64,000 nt of DNA from Clostridium pasteurianum (GCF_001705235.1 NZ_MCGV01000001.1:4282181-4346180), one strand, 5' to 3'. Positions 44,370-53,805 are shown, counted from the stretch's first letter. A program made the numbers and translations. Notes: generated by a model not told the origin, from the sequence alone.

Positions 44370-45138
44370 TGTGAAAGATTTAAGCATACACTTTGGAGGA
44401 CTTAAGGCCGTAACAGATTTTTCACTTACTATGGGTGATAATGATTTATATGGGCTTATAGGACCTAATGGTGCCGGTAAAACCACTATTTTTAATATGT
44501 TAACAGGCGTAAAACATGCAACTAGTGGTGTTATACAATTTAATGGAGAAGATATTACTTATGTTAAGCCATATGATATAACTAAAAAGAGAATTGCAAG
44601 AACATTTCAGAATATAAGACTTTTTAAGGGTATTTCTGTGCTAGATAATGTTAAAATATCTTATAATTATCAAGTTAAATATAATTTGTTTGATTCAATA
44701 TTAAGACTTCCTAGATATTTTAATGAGGAAGAGAAAATAGAAAAAAATGCTATTGAACTTTTAAAAATATTTCATCTTGATGATAAAAAAGATGAGATGG
44801 CAGATAACCTACCATATGGTGAGCAGAGAAGACTTGAAATAGTGCGAGCACTTGCAGCAAGTCCTAAACTTTTACTTTTAGATGAGCCTGCTGCGGGAAT
44901 GAACCCTCAGGAAACTCAAGAACTTACAGAACTTATAAAGTGGGTTAAAGATCATTTTAAAATTTCAATACTTTTAATAGAGCATGATATGAAACTTGTT
45001 ATGAATCTATGTGAAAGAATAGCTGTGCTTGATTATGGTAAGAAAATAGCTGAAGGCGTTCCGGAAGAAATAAAAAATAATCCCCAGGTTATAAAGGCAT
45101 ACTTAGGAGGGGAGGATACAGACGATGCTGAAAATTAA
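44356..45138 (+). CDS. livG: Branched-chain amino-acid ABC ATPase LivG
   Basis: ATPase of 260 residues with Walker A GPNGAGKTT, Q-loop FQNIRLF, signature LPYGEQRRLE (the normal LivG variant), Walker B LLLDEPAAGMNPQET and H-loop IEHDM. The family's insert after the Q-loop is present. Start inside livM with AAAGGAGGAGA; it overlaps livF by 14 bases at its end. Confidence 0.95.
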   Translation: MPLLDVKDLSIHFGGLKAVTDFSLTMGDNDLYGLIGPNGAGKTTIFNMLTGVKHATSGVIQFNGEDITYVKPYDITKKRIARTFQNIRLFKGISVLDNVKISYNYQVKYNLFDSILRLPRYFNEEEKIEKNAIELLKIFHLDDKKDEMADNLPYGEQRRLEIVRALAASPKLLLLDEPAAGMNPQETQELTELIKWVKDHFKISILLIEHDMKLVMNLCERIAVLDYGKKIAEGVPEEIKNNPQVIKAYLGGEDTDDAEN

Positions 45139-45829
45139 AGATTTAAATGTATATTATGGTGCAATACATGCACTTAAGAATGTAAATATGGAAATAGACG
45201 AAGGACAAATTGTTACCCTCATAGGTTCCAATGGAGCCGGAAAGACTTCTACACTTAGAGCTATATCAGGGTTAGTACCTGTAAAGTCTGGAGAGATAAA
45301 TTTTGATGGTGAAAAATTAAATACTCTTCCAAGTTATAAAATGCCGTATTTAGGTATATCACATGTTCCTGAGGGAAGAAGAATATTTGCTAATCTTACT
45401 GTTATGGAAAACCTTGAATTAGGTGCGTATATAAGAAAAGATAAAAGCAAAATATCGGAAGATTATGAAAAAGTATTTGATAAATTTCCAAGACTTAAAG
45501 AAAGAAGTAAGCAGCTCGCTGGAACCTTAAGTGGTGGAGAACAGCAGATGCTTGCTATGGGTAGAGCTCTTATGATAAATCCTAAGATAATACTTCTGGA
45601 TGAACCATCAATGGGACTTGCACCTATAGTTGTTAATAATATTTTCTCAATAATTAAAGAGATAAATAAAGCTGGAACTACGGTGCTTCTTGTTGAACAA
45701 AATGCTAAGATGGCTCTTTCTATAGCAGATAAAGCATATGTAATTGAAACGGGAAATATAGTTACGCAGGGTAATGCTAAAGAACTTTTAAATAGTGATT
45801 CTATAAGAAAAGCATATTTAGGAGAATAA
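45125..45829 (+). CDS. livF: Branched-chain amino-acid ABC ATPase LivF
   Basis: ATPase of 234 residues: Walker A GSNGAGKTS, VPEGRRIFANLTVMENL (a LivF hallmark), signature LSGGEQQMLAMGRAL, Walker B LLDEPSMGLAP, H-loop replaced by VEQN, which is normal in LivF. Last gene of the operon; strong terminator follows. Confidence 0.95.
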   Translation: MLKIKDLNVYYGAIHALKNVNMEIDEGQIVTLIGSNGAGKTSTLRAISGLVPVKSGEINFDGEKLNTLPSYKMPYLGISHVPEGRRIFANLTVMENLELGAYIRKDKSKISEDYEKVFDKFPRLKERSKQLAGTLSGGEQQMLAMGRALMINPKIILLDEPSMGLAPIVVNNIFSIIKEINKAGTTVLLVEQNAKMALSIADKAYVIETGNIVTQGNAKELLNSDSIRKAYLGE

Positions 45830-45848
45830 AATAAAAGAAATTGATTTT

Positions 45849-45912
45849 AGAAAAATTAAGAAAGAAGAATAAAGGATGATTTTCCTAATTCTTTTTTCTT
45901 AATTTTATTTTT
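45849..45912 (+). terminator. Intrinsic terminator of liv operon
   Basis: AAAATTAAGAAAGAAGAAT pairs with ATTCTTTTTTCTTAATTTT, followed by ATTTTTT. The rest of the gap to 46134 is AT-rich with nothing recognisable. Confidence 0.85.
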
Positions 45913-46134
45913 TGGGAGGCATTAATTACAGTAAAACTTTTATAAGTTTACATAATATAAATTATGTATATGTTATAAAAAGTAAACCCAAATAAAATAT
46001 AATTTTATCTGGAAATAGTGAACAAGTAAGTGTATTATATACTTTATAAGTTTAATTATTAAAATAAAGTTAAATAATGAAATTAAAAATAGAGTTTAAT
46101 TTAAAGGTCAATGATATAAAGGGGTGAATTTTAA

Positions 46135-46170
46135 TGAAAAATTTTGATGATATAGTGATTTTTCATTAAA
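46135..46170 (+). CDS. Eleven-codon leader ORF before the macrodomain gene
   Basis: ATG with a good AAAGGGGTGA ribosome-binding site, encoding MKNFDDIVIFH and stop. It ends six bases before the macrodomain ATG, which has no ribosome-binding site of its own. May couple or tune translation of the next gene. Confidence 0.4.
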
Positions 46171-46176
46171 TAAGTT

Positions 46177-46716
46177 ATGAACGAGAAAATAAAATTGATT
46201 AAGGGAGACATAACAAAGATAAAGATTGATGCTATTGTAAATGCTGCAAATTCAAGCCTTCTTGGTGGCGGTGGAGTAGATGGTGCAATTCATAGAGCAG
46301 GTGGAAAAGATATACTTGAAGAGTGTATTAAAATAAGAAATAAAATAGGAAAATGTAAAACAGGTCAAGCTGTTATTACAGCTGGAGGACTACTTAAAGT
46401 AAAATATGTAATTCATACAGTTGGTCCAATTTGGAGAGATGGAAGTAATAATGAGGATGAACTTTTGAAACTTTGTTATATAAATAGTATTAAGCTTGCA
46501 GAAGAATATAAGCTTAGTACTATAGCCTTCCCCAATATAAGTACAGGGGTGTATGGTTTTCCTAAAGAGAGAGCATGCAAAATAGCAATAAATACTGTAC
46601 GTGAGTGCTTGAATAGAAAGTCAAGTATGAAAGAAATTTTGTTTGTATGTTTTGATGAAAAAAACTATGAACTTTACTATGAGTTACTTAATAATAAAAG
46701 ATGTAAGTCACACTAA
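46177..46716 (+). CDS. Macrodomain protein (O-acetyl-ADP-ribose deacetylase type)
   Basis: Single-domain protein of 179 residues that would bind ADP-ribose and remove O-acetyl or ADP-ribosyl groups. Motifs: [53 protein letters not shown] and [12 protein letters not shown], all characteristic of the YmdB/AF1521-type macrodomain. N-terminus is the usual one for the family, so ATG 46177 is right although only the mini-ORF upstream has a ribosome-binding site. Confidence 0.9.
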   Translation: MNEKIKLIKGDITKIKIDAIVNAANSSLLGGGGVDGAIHRAGGKDILEECIKIRNKIGKCKTGQAVITAGGLLKVKYVIHTVGPIWRDGSNNEDELLKLCYINSIKLAEEYKLSTIAFPNISTGVYGFPKERACKIAINTVRECLNRKSSMKEILFVCFDEKNYELYYELLNNKRCKSH

Positions 46717-46920
46717 TTTTAAAGCATAAATAGTTTGTTAAAATATAGCAAATAAAAGTATAATAAGAATATTCATAATTTCAATTAGTTTTTTATGTAA
46801 ATATAAATTTTGATTTTTAGTTATGAAATTTTTTAAAAATATATCTGTGAAACTGCTATAAAACTCAATGTTTTATTGTTTCTCAAAAGACTAAAATATA
46901 TAATTTTAAGGGGGATTATT

Positions 46921-47448
46921 ATGCCTACATTAGAGCAAATAAAGGAACAAATGAAGAAAGCAAATGTTACTAATACTTTTTGTATTAAAGATGAGATTAA
47001 TACTTTACCAAAAGTTTTAATGGAAGATGAAGAAATTAAATATCTGACTTCATGTGTTCTAGATGGTCATTATTGGTTGGCAGCATGTACCAATAAAAGA
47101 GTTTTATTTTTATATAGAACTGGGTTCTTTGAACTTAAACAAAAGGAAATACAATTAGAGCAAATTAATTCAATATCCCAGCAAAGCGGATACGCTTCAG
47201 GCGATTTAGAAATAGGTTATGGAGTATCAAAGATCATTATGGAAGGTGTAAGTGAAAAGGCTATAAAGCTATTTATTGATGCTGTTAATATTGCTAAAGA
47301 GGAATTAAAAAATAAATCGGGACATGCTGAGGTTAAGCAAGAAAGCATTCCTCAACAAATAAAGGAACTTGCAGAACTTAAGGATAGTGGCATTTTAACA
47401 GAGGAAGAATTTAGTCAAAAGAAGAGTGAATTATTAGCGAGAATGTAG
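46921..47448 (+). CDS. PH-domain plus SHOCT protein
   Basis: Cytoplasmic protein of 175 residues. Residues about 30-130 form a bacterial PH-like domain (KYLTSCVLDGHYWLAACTNKRVLFLYRTGFF), and the last 35 residues form a SHOCT motif (IKELAELKDSGILTEEEFSQKKSELLARM), an oligomerisation element. Frame opens at 46876, but ATG 46921 follows AAGGGGGA. Exact role unknown. Strong terminator after it. Confidence 0.8.
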   Translation: MPTLEQIKEQMKKANVTNTFCIKDEINTLPKVLMEDEEIKYLTSCVLDGHYWLAACTNKRVLFLYRTGFFELKQKEIQLEQINSISQQSGYASGDLEIGYGVSKIIMEGVSEKAIKLFIDAVNIAKEELKNKSGHAEVKQESIPQQIKELAELKDSGILTEEEFSQKKSELLARM

Positions 47449-47530
47449 AAAATTATGATTGTTTTAAGTTTGGTATTTATAATTTCATCATACCAAAAAT
47501 TCACAGAATGAAAACAAAATAATTTAAAAT

Positions 47531-47577
47531 AAAAACAGGCACAATAAAAATGTAAGTTTTATTGTGCCTGTTTTTAT
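47531..47577 (+). terminator. Intrinsic terminator
   Basis: AACAGGCACAATAAAA pairs with TTTTATTGTGCCTGTT, then T-run. Very strong. Confidence 0.9.
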
Positions 47578-47598
47578 TTTAAATTATGGAGGTAAAAA

Positions 47599-48567
47599 AT
47601 GAAAAATAAAAAGTATATGTTTAGAAATAATGTTATTTTAGTTTTTGAATTTGTATTCCTCATAAATATGATTAATGGAAATGATTTTTTTTGCACTAAT
47701 AAATTAAAGTTTAATAATAATGGTAAGTTTAAGATAGTACAATTTACTGATTTGCATCAAACGGACTGCATAAATTTAAAGACAGTAGCTTTTATGGAAA
47801 GAGTTCTTGATTATGAAAAGCCTGATTTTGTTGTATTAACAGGAGATAACATAGATGGACGATATTGCATGAGTATGACTTATGAGGGTGCAATTAAAAG
47901 TATAGCGGAACCTATGGAAAAAAGAAAAATTCCTTGGACAGTAGTACTTGGAAATCATGATACTGAAGCTATTAATGTTGAAAGAAAAACCATGATAAAA
48001 AAGTATATGAAGTATAAATATAATATGAATAAAATAAATGATGATAACTGTGCTTTTAACCTGATCGTTAACGATTCAAAAAATAAAGCACCTATTTTTA
48101 ATATGTATATGATGGATTCAGGAAGTTATGACAATAAAGGAGGCTATGGATGTATTAAACCTTCCGAAGTTCAATGGTACAGAAAGACATCATCAGAAAT
48201 AAAAAATAAATATGGACATTTAATTCCAGCAGTTATGTTTTTTCACATACCATTATCGCAGTATTGTAAAGCATGGAATAATCAAAAAATAGACGGTGAA
48301 AAAAATGAATCAATATGTTCCCAAAGTAGTGATAGTGGACTTTTTAAAGCCATAATTAATGGAGGAGATGTTAAAGCTATATTTGTAGGGCATGATCATA
48401 CTAATGATTATATAGGAAAAAGTGATGGAATAATTATGGGATATGGAAGATGCAGTGGGTATGATGCATATGCACAATCAGGTTATAGAAGAGGGGCAAG
48501 AGTTTTCTTTATAGATGAAGATAACGTAACTAAATTTAAATCGTGGGAAAGGTTAGAAGAAAATTAA
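47599..48567 (+). CDS. Exported calcineurin-like metallophosphoesterase
   Basis: Protein of 322 residues with an N-terminal hydrophobic anchor or signal peptide (about 10-28). Metal-binding motifs in order: QFTDLHQTD, LTGDNIDGR, LGNHDTEA, FFHIPLSQY and GHDHTNDY. Similar to purple-acid/DUF-type phosphoesterases such as YkuE-like or plant PAP28-like enzymes. ATG follows TGGAGGT. Substrate unknown; likely acts outside the membrane. Confidence 0.75.
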   Translation: MKNKKYMFRNNVILVFEFVFLINMINGNDFFCTNKLKFNNNGKFKIVQFTDLHQTDCINLKTVAFMERVLDYEKPDFVVLTGDNIDGRYCMSMTYEGAIKSIAEPMEKRKIPWTVVLGNHDTEAINVERKTMIKKYMKYKYNMNKINDDNCAFNLIVNDSKNKAPIFNMYMMDSGSYDNKGGYGCIKPSEVQWYRKTSSEIKNKYGHLIPAVMFFHIPLSQYCKAWNNQKIDGEKNESICSQSSDSGLFKAIINGGDVKAIFVGHDHTNDYIGKSDGIIMGYGRCSGYDAYAQSGYRRGARVFFIDEDNVTKFKSWERLEEN

Positions 48568-48683
48568 AATAAATATTTAGAGAATTTTTTTAAATGACAT
48601 ATAAATACTAATGTAAGTAAATTTTATTTGCTGGTAAGTATAAGTTCTTATTGGCGACATATATGATTTTGGTTTATACCGAC

Positions 48684-48724
48684 AAGCTGTTTGCAATCTT
48701 TAATTGCAGCCAGCTTTAATTTTT
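48684..48724 (+). terminator. Hairpin with T-run before yyaC
   Basis: AGCTGTTTGCAAT pairs with ATTGCAGCCAGCT, followed by TTTAATTTTTT. Lies 25 bases before the YyaC-like ATG, so it is either a terminator of upstream transcripts or an attenuator. Confidence 0.6.
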
Positions 48725-48747
48725 TGTGTTTAAGGGGGAATAGTTAA

Positions 48748-49335
48748 ATGAAAAGTTGTAATGAATTATTATGTAGAAAGGAAGATGATTTTTATTTCAG
48801 TTTTAATGTGGACAACCATGGTATTGTAAAGTGTGTTTCTGAAATTTTATTTAACATGATTAAGGAGAAAAGAGAAGTAGTAATTTTGTGTTTAGGTGTA
48901 GATTCTTTAATAGGAGATTCTTTAGGACCATTAGCAGGAAGTATACTTAAAAAAAATGGTATTGATAATGTATATGGTACTTTAGATAAAACAGTTAATA
49001 CTCATAATGTTTTACAAGTATTAAGCGAAATCTATGGTGAATTTCAAAATCCATATATTATAGTTGTTGATGCGGCTATAACAGCAAGTGATTATAGTAG
49101 TGATATTGTTTTAAAGAATAGAGGATTTGAACCTGGCGAATGCCTTCATAGTAGATTACCTAAAATTGGTGATGTTTCTTTAGTTGGTGTTGTAAACCAT
49201 GAAGACGAATATGAGAACAATTTTATAAGTCTATTAAAGCACTGTGATTTTGAAATAGTTCGGAAAATGGCTAAGGTGATTTCAAAAATATTAATTTTAA
49301 CATTTGAAAAATTAAAAAACAAGGAGAATTATTAA
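48748..49335 (+). CDS. yyaC: YyaC-family spore protein (DUF1256, GPR-like)
   Basis: Protein of 195 residues of the YyaC family, distant relatives of the germination protease GPR. Conserved parts: VVILCLGVDSLIGDSLGPLAGS, YGTLDKTVNTHNV, IIVVDAAIT and PKIGDVSLVGVVN. YyaC proteins are made during sporulation; their activity is not firmly established. ATG follows AAGGGGGA. Followed after one base by a degraded paralogue. Confidence 0.85.
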   Translation: MKSCNELLCRKEDDFYFSFNVDNHGIVKCVSEILFNMIKEKREVVILCLGVDSLIGDSLGPLAGSILKKNGIDNVYGTLDKTVNTHNVLQVLSEIYGEFQNPYIIVVDAAITASDYSSDIVLKNRGFEPGECLHSRLPKIGDVSLVGVVNHEDEYENNFISLLKHCDFEIVRKMAKVISKILILTFEKLKNKENY

Positions 49336-49336
49336 A

Positions 49337-49882
49337 ATGGAAAAGAATAAATATTTACAAAAATATTATTATGAAATAGGAATAGAAAAAGAGTTTTCAA
49401 AACTTTTATGCAATATGACACAACAAGATAGAGATGTGATTTTGCTGTGTATAGGAAATCCGACTATAAATGGTGATATACTTGCACCACTTGTAGGGAC
49501 ATTATTAGAAGAAAAAGGACTTAATAACATCTATGGAACCATAAAAAAGCCTATAGATAGAAATAATATAAAGATTGCTTATAATTATATACTTAATAAA
49601 TATAAAGCTCCATATGTAATTGTAATTGGGACATCATTTCCTTTAGATTTTCATGATGATAAGGAAGTCATAATATTGAGTGATACACCATATGAATTAT
49701 GGACCTCATATGGTAATTTGAAATTTGGAAATGTTAGTTTTAAGGCGATTTTTAATTTACTAGATGATTATTGTGGAATAGATATTATAAAAGAAGTTGG
49801 ATTAGGGATGATATATAAGTATGCAAGAGTTATTTTTAAATCTATAGAATTATATTTACATAATCAATATTATGTAAAGTAA
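49337..49882 (+). CDS. Diverged YyaC paralogue
   Basis: Protein of 181 residues aligned over its length with the previous one: VILLCIGNPTINGDILAPLVGTLLEEKGLNNIYGTIKKPI matches the YyaC core, but GDSLGP has become GDILAP and VVDAA has become VIGTS. The residues most conserved in YyaC/GPR are therefore changed, so it is probably inactive or has a structural role with its neighbour. Starts one base after it with AAGGAGA, so both are co-expressed. Confidence 0.7.
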   Translation: MEKNKYLQKYYYEIGIEKEFSKLLCNMTQQDRDVILLCIGNPTINGDILAPLVGTLLEEKGLNNIYGTIKKPIDRNNIKIAYNYILNKYKAPYVIVIGTSFPLDFHDDKEVIILSDTPYELWTSYGNLKFGNVSFKAIFNLLDDYCGIDIIKEVGLGMIYKYARVIFKSIELYLHNQYYVK

Positions 49883-49955
49883 AATAAAAAGTAAACTTAA
49901 ACCTCAAATCAAATATAACTTAATATACATTTTAATATTATAATAAAAGTTTCTA

Positions 49956-49992
49956 GGAACTGCATATCATTAATGATGTGCAGTTCTTTTGT
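49956..49992. terminator. Two-way terminator
   Basis: GAACTGCATATCATT pairs with AATGATGTGCAGTTC, followed by TTTT. Confidence 0.85.
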
Positions 49993-50030
49993 GATATAAT
50001 AAATTTAGAAATTACAGGGAGGTAATAAAA

Positions 50031-50855
50031 ATGTTAGATATAAATAGCTGTACAGTTTTAAACAATGGAGTTAAGATGCCTTGGCTCGGATTTGGAACTT
50101 ATAAAATAGAATATAAGGATACTTCAACTCAATATATTAAAATGGCATTAGAAGCTGGATATAGACATATTGATACTGCTGCTGTGTATGGAAATGAGCC
50201 TATTGTTGGAAAAGCTTTAAACGAATATGGTATTCCAAGAGATAAAGTTTTCATAACTAGTAAGGTTTGGAACAATAAACATGGATATGATAAGACTTTA
50301 AAAGCATTTCAGGACACTTTAAGAAGGCTTGATACTGATTATTTAGATCTTTATTTAATTCATTGGCCTAAAAAATTAAATAAGGATACATGGAGAGCCA
50401 TGGAAAAATTATATAAGGACGGATACATTAGAGCAATAGGAGTAAGTAATTTTAAAATTCACCATCTTGAAGAAATAATGGAGGATAGTGAAATAGTACC
50501 AATGGTTAACCAAGTTGAATATCATCCTGAGTTTCCACAAACTGAGCTGCATGATTTTTGCAAGAAGAATAACATACAACTTGAAGCATGGGGACCTTTG
50601 ATGCAGGGAAAAATATTTGAGATACCTTTAATGAAATCTCTTTCAGAAAAATACGGAAAAACTATATCACAAATTGCACTTAGATGGGACTTACAGATGA
50701 ATGTAGTTACAATACCAAAGTCAATAAATGAAAATAGAATAAAAGAAAACTCTAACATATATGATTTTGAGATATCCAAGGAAGATATGAAAAAGATAGA
50801 AAGTCTTAATACAGGGGAAAGAATAGGGCATGATCCAGATACTATAACATTCTAA
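50031..50855 (+). CDS. Aldo-keto reductase
   Basis: Cytoplasmic NADPH-type reductase of 274 residues, AKR5-like. Catalytic tetrad visible: Asp and Tyr in GYRHIDTAAVYGNE, Lys in ITSKVWN, His in LIHWPKK. Cofactor-binding IPKSINENRIKEN is near the C-terminus. Similar to Bacillus YvgN/YtbE glyoxal reductases. ATG follows GGGAGGT. Monocistronic. Confidence 0.9.
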   Translation: MLDINSCTVLNNGVKMPWLGFGTYKIEYKDTSTQYIKMALEAGYRHIDTAAVYGNEPIVGKALNEYGIPRDKVFITSKVWNNKHGYDKTLKAFQDTLRRLDTDYLDLYLIHWPKKLNKDTWRAMEKLYKDGYIRAIGVSNFKIHHLEEIMEDSEIVPMVNQVEYHPEFPQTELHDFCKKNNIQLEAWGPLMQGKIFEIPLMKSLSEKYGKTISQIALRWDLQMNVVTIPKSINENRIKENSNIYDFEISKEDMKKIESLNTGERIGHDPDTITF

Positions 50856-50868
50856 TAATGTGTATAAA

Positions 50869-50888
50869 AAAAAGTTCCCGAAGGAACC
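50869..50888 (-). terminator. Hairpin oriented for minus-strand termination
   Basis: AGTTCC-CGAA-GGAACCT with eight A before it: only the minus strand has a T-run. The remaining gap to 51156 is AT-rich, with a small GAGAG/CTCTT hairpin plus T-run near 51065-51083. Confidence 0.5.
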
Positions 50889-51156
50889 TAAATAATAATA
50901 AAGTAAGTAAATAACTATTCAATAAAATTTTATATTATATTAAAAAAAAAATCAAATGAATGTTTAGGCTTATATGTAAAAATGTGTGAATATATTTTAA
51001 ATTTTTTGTGTTTATTTAGTTAAATATTATAGTTATTTAAAACTTTATAATGAATTGTACTTATGAGAGTTTCTCTTTTTTAAATAATATTTTAAATCAA
51101 TCTGGGTATACTATGACTGATTTAAAGATTTGTAAATAAAAAGGAGAGATGTTTAA

Positions 51157-51543
51157 ATGGGAGAAAGTCATAATGAAGATCATAAAGGAGATGTACGTAG
51201 TAATAATAACAATAGTCTCATGCGATGGTTAGGAAGATTGGCTCTTTTTGCAATAGTTTTAGCAATAACATCCTTTTTTACACCGGGTTTTTCAATAAGA
51301 GGCTTTTGGACATTTATATTAGCAGCAATCGTAATAACTGCATTAGATTATTTGGTAGAATCTTTTATGAAGGTTGATGCTTCACCATTTGGTAAAGGGT
51401 TTAAGGGATTTATTATTTCAGTTATAATAATATACCTTGCTCAATTCTTAGTACCTAATATGCATGTTTCAATAATAGGAGCTGTATTAGCAGCTATAGT
51501 TATAGGTGTAATAGATGCTATAATACCAACGAGGACTATGTAA
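51157..51543 (+). CDS. Small polytopic membrane protein (phage-holin-4_2-like)
   Basis: Protein of 128 residues: hydrophilic N-terminus rich in His/Asp/Asn (1-22), then four hydrophobic segments (about 26-45, 50-68, 84-102, 105-122). It resembles the family named after mycobacteriophage holins, which in Firmicutes are mostly ordinary membrane proteins such as YvlD. No lysis genes are adjacent. ATG follows AAGGAGAG. Confidence 0.65.
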   Translation: MGESHNEDHKGDVRSNNNNSLMRWLGRLALFAIVLAITSFFTPGFSIRGFWTFILAAIVITALDYLVESFMKVDASPFGKGFKGFIISVIIIYLAQFLVPNMHVSIIGAVLAAIVIGVIDAIIPTRTM

Positions 51544-51557
51544 CGATTAAAGTTTTT

Positions 51558-51583
51558 TAGCGGCGCTTTTTTCGCCGCTAAAA
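51558..51583. terminator. GC-rich hairpin between convergent genes
   Basis: AGCGGCG pairs with CGCCGCT around a T-rich loop; A/T tails on both sides. It stands between the holin-like gene and the 3' end of the split oxidoreductase gene. Confidence 0.65.
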
Positions 51584-51605
51584 TTTTATCATTATTTGTA
51601 AAGCA

Positions 51606-52107
51606 TTATTTCACCAATTGAGTATTGAAAATATTAGTTAAATTTAAAGAAGAAATTCTTTTTTCAATTTTTTCTCTATCTATTGTATATAGCCCCATTT
51701 CCTTCATTCTCGCAAAGTATTCCGCCCCAGCAAAAGTATATCTATTTCTACGGCCTTTTGTTGTACTCAATTTATAATTAGCATAAGAAATAATGTCTCC
51801 TATAGCAGTCTCATTAGGGAGTATTAAAGGTGGCATATTTAAAAATTTTCTTACAGCGTTATTACCGGCAAGACTTCCAGTACAGATAGCTTCAGTATGA
51901 CCTACAAACAAGCCACTCTTCTCTCCGCCGCAAAATAAATTATCAATACCCTTTACTTTCATATCGTTTGTTCTTGGAGCTACAGATAAATATCTTATGG
52001 AATTTCCTTTGCCTCCTGCATATGGATCTACAAATTTTGCATTTTCTAGTCCTTTAATTTTTCTTAATTTTTCAAGGGGGTAGAAGCATGTCATTAGCTT
52101 TGCATGT
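51606..52107 (-). pseudogene. FAD-dependent oxidoreductase, C-terminal exon-like piece 3 of 3
   Basis: The last 164 codons of the split oxidoreductase gene, starting after the His-Ala codons at 52106-52101. Visible: KGIDNLFCGGEKSGLFVGHTEAICTGSLAGNNAVR, the FAD-binding C-terminal motif of GidA/TrmFO-like oxidoreductases, and YTFAGAEYFARMKEMGLYT. In frame with piece 2 if the 3.9-kb element is removed. A nominal start (ATG 52121) lies in element DNA and has no ribosome-binding site. Not a true pseudogene if the element excises; sequence shows no decay. Confidence 0.85.
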
Positions 52108-53805
52108 GCGAGGTGAACCAAACTGCGGTGTGTTTTTGTCTAAGCCTACATTTTCAAATTCCAATATTTTACTCTTTTTATCAGATCCAATAAAGTTGAT
52201 TATGACTTTTTCCTTGTCTTTGTTAGAATTTCCAAACCAATAAATATTATCTATTAATGCATTTATAATAATTTTTTTCTTTTCGTGTGGCAGTGTATCG
52301 ATTATATTACAGTCATTTAATATATTTTCTATTATATTTAAATTTAGTTTAGCTGTTTTAGATTCTGAATGATTAAATCTAATATTAGTTAATTTATTTT
52401 CTATTTCAGTACATTCTTTTTTTATAGTCTTAATTTTATCAATAATTATGTTTTCAATTCCTGTGCCATTTGCAAGTGCATTTGTTAGTCTATCAATTTG
52501 CTTTTCCTTATTTGAAAGTACTGCATTTAATTCTAATTTTATATCTGATTCACTATTTTTCATCTGAGAACAATATTTTTGATTGAGATTATTTATGAAT
52601 TTTTTCTTAGATTTAGATAGTTTCTTTAAACTAAGAATCACTAAATAATCTATTTTATCAACTCTAACATTTGTATTTTTACAAAGTTTTTTGTGTGATT
52701 TTTGCTTCAAAGAACAAACATAATAAAATAATTTTTTGCCTGATTTAGAAACTTTGCCGTGTTGGACTACCATGTATTTTTTGCAATAACCGCATTTTAT
52801 TTTACCAGTTAATAAAGCATTATTTGTTTTACCTAATCTAGGGAAGGTATTTCTATTTTTATCAAACTGTTTTTGAACATTAAGCCAAAGCTCTGGATCA
52901 ATGAAACCTTTAATTTTTCCTACGGCAGCAAAGCGTTCATTTTTAGGATTTTTGATTTTAATATGTTTCCCATTTCTTACAACTTGCTTGGTTTTATTAT
53001 ATGTGAGAAGCGAATGAATGCCATCAGCTTCACCGTAAACTTTCCAATCATTAGCCCTTAAATAGTCTATAATATCATTATTTGCCTTTACGTAGACAGG
53101 ATTTTGAAGTATAAGTTTTAAACTTGATTTTTCAAACATGATATCATTTTTAGAGGTTAACTGATTTTCTGTAATATATACTTCTAATTTGTGTAGACTT
53201 CCAAGCTCTAAATATTTTTGATATAAAAATTTTACAAATTCACTCTCGTTTTTATTTATTTCAAGGGTGTGTACTTCACGTGTAAGTCCTCTATTATCAA
53301 TATAAGTTTTACTTTTAGAACTAAATCCAAATGGGATTTTTCCGCCGGTCCAGCGCCCATTTTTGGCCATCTCAATCATATTATCTTTTACACGCTCTGC
53401 TATAGTCTCGCGCTCAAGTTGAGCAAATACGGAAGCTATATAAATCATTGCTTTTCCAATAGGAGTTGAAGTATCAAATTGTTCTTTAATACTTATAAAG
53501 CTAACCTTATGTTCCTGCAATATTTCAAGTGTACTAGAAAAATCAGCTACATTTCTGCTTATTCTATCTAATCTATAACATACTAGAATATCAAATTTAT
53601 TTAGTTTTATGTCTTTAATCATTTTTTGAAATTTAGGTCTGTTTATTGTCCCTCCTGAAAAGCCTTCATCCTCGTAGATAGTAAACTCTATGTTATCTTT
53701 GTGTTTATTATTATTTATATAATCTTTACACATTTCAATTTGATTTTCTATAGAATCTCCTTTACCGGTAAATTTACTTTTTCTACTATATATTGCTACT
53801 CTCAT
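52072..53805 (-). CDS. Large serine recombinase (element 2)
   Basis: Site-specific recombinase of 577 residues. Resolvase domain (1-140) has the nucleophile Ser7 in AIYSRKS and the YRLDRISRNVADF active-site stretch. Recombinase domain about 165-300. Zinc ribbon: CGYCKK near 335 and YYVCSLKQKSHKKLC near 365. Coiled coil about 400-480. The last roughly ten codons run over the attachment core into the host gene, so the stop codon is supplied by integration. ATG 53805 follows GGGGG. Closely related to the recombinase of element 1 (both begin MRVAIYSRKSKFTGKG). Presumed to integrate and excise element 2. Confidence 0.92.
   Translation of the reverse strand: MRVAIYSRKSKFTGKGDSIENQIEMCKDYINNNKHKDNIEFTIYEDEGFSGGTINRPKFQKMIKDIKLNKFDILVCYRLDRISRNVADFSSTLEILQEHKVSFISIKEQFDTSTPIGKAMIYIASVFAQLERETIAERVKDNMIEMAKNGRWTGGKIPFGFSSKSKTYIDNRGLTREVHTLEINKNESEFVKFLYQKYLELGSLHKLEVYITENQLTSKNDIMFEKSSLKLILQNPVYVKANNDIIDYLRANDWKVYGEADGIHSLLTYNKTKQVVRNGKHIKIKNPKNERFAAVGKIKGFIDPELWLNVQKQFDKNRNTFPRLGKTNNALLTGKIKCGYCKKYMVVQHGKVSKSGKKLFYYVCSLKQKSHKKLCKNTNVRVDKIDYLVILSLKKLSKSKKKFINNLNQKYCSQMKNSESDIKLELNAVLSNKEKQIDRLTNALANGTGIENIIIDKIKTIKKECTEIENKLTNIRFNHSESKTAKLNLNIIENILNDCNIIDTLPHEKKKIIINALIDNIYWFGNSNKDKEKVIINFIGSDKKSKILEFENVGLDKNTPQFGSPRTCKANDMLLPP
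52100..52107. other. Attachment core of element 2, left copy
   Basis: TTGCATGT, identical to 55986-55993. On the gene strand it covers His-Ala codons (cat gca). Also lies inside the recombinase reading frame. Confidence 0.65.

Noticed and set aside
51157-51543. Phage holin
   Set aside because: Name of the family only; no endolysin or phage genes nearby and the protein looks like a housekeeping membrane protein.
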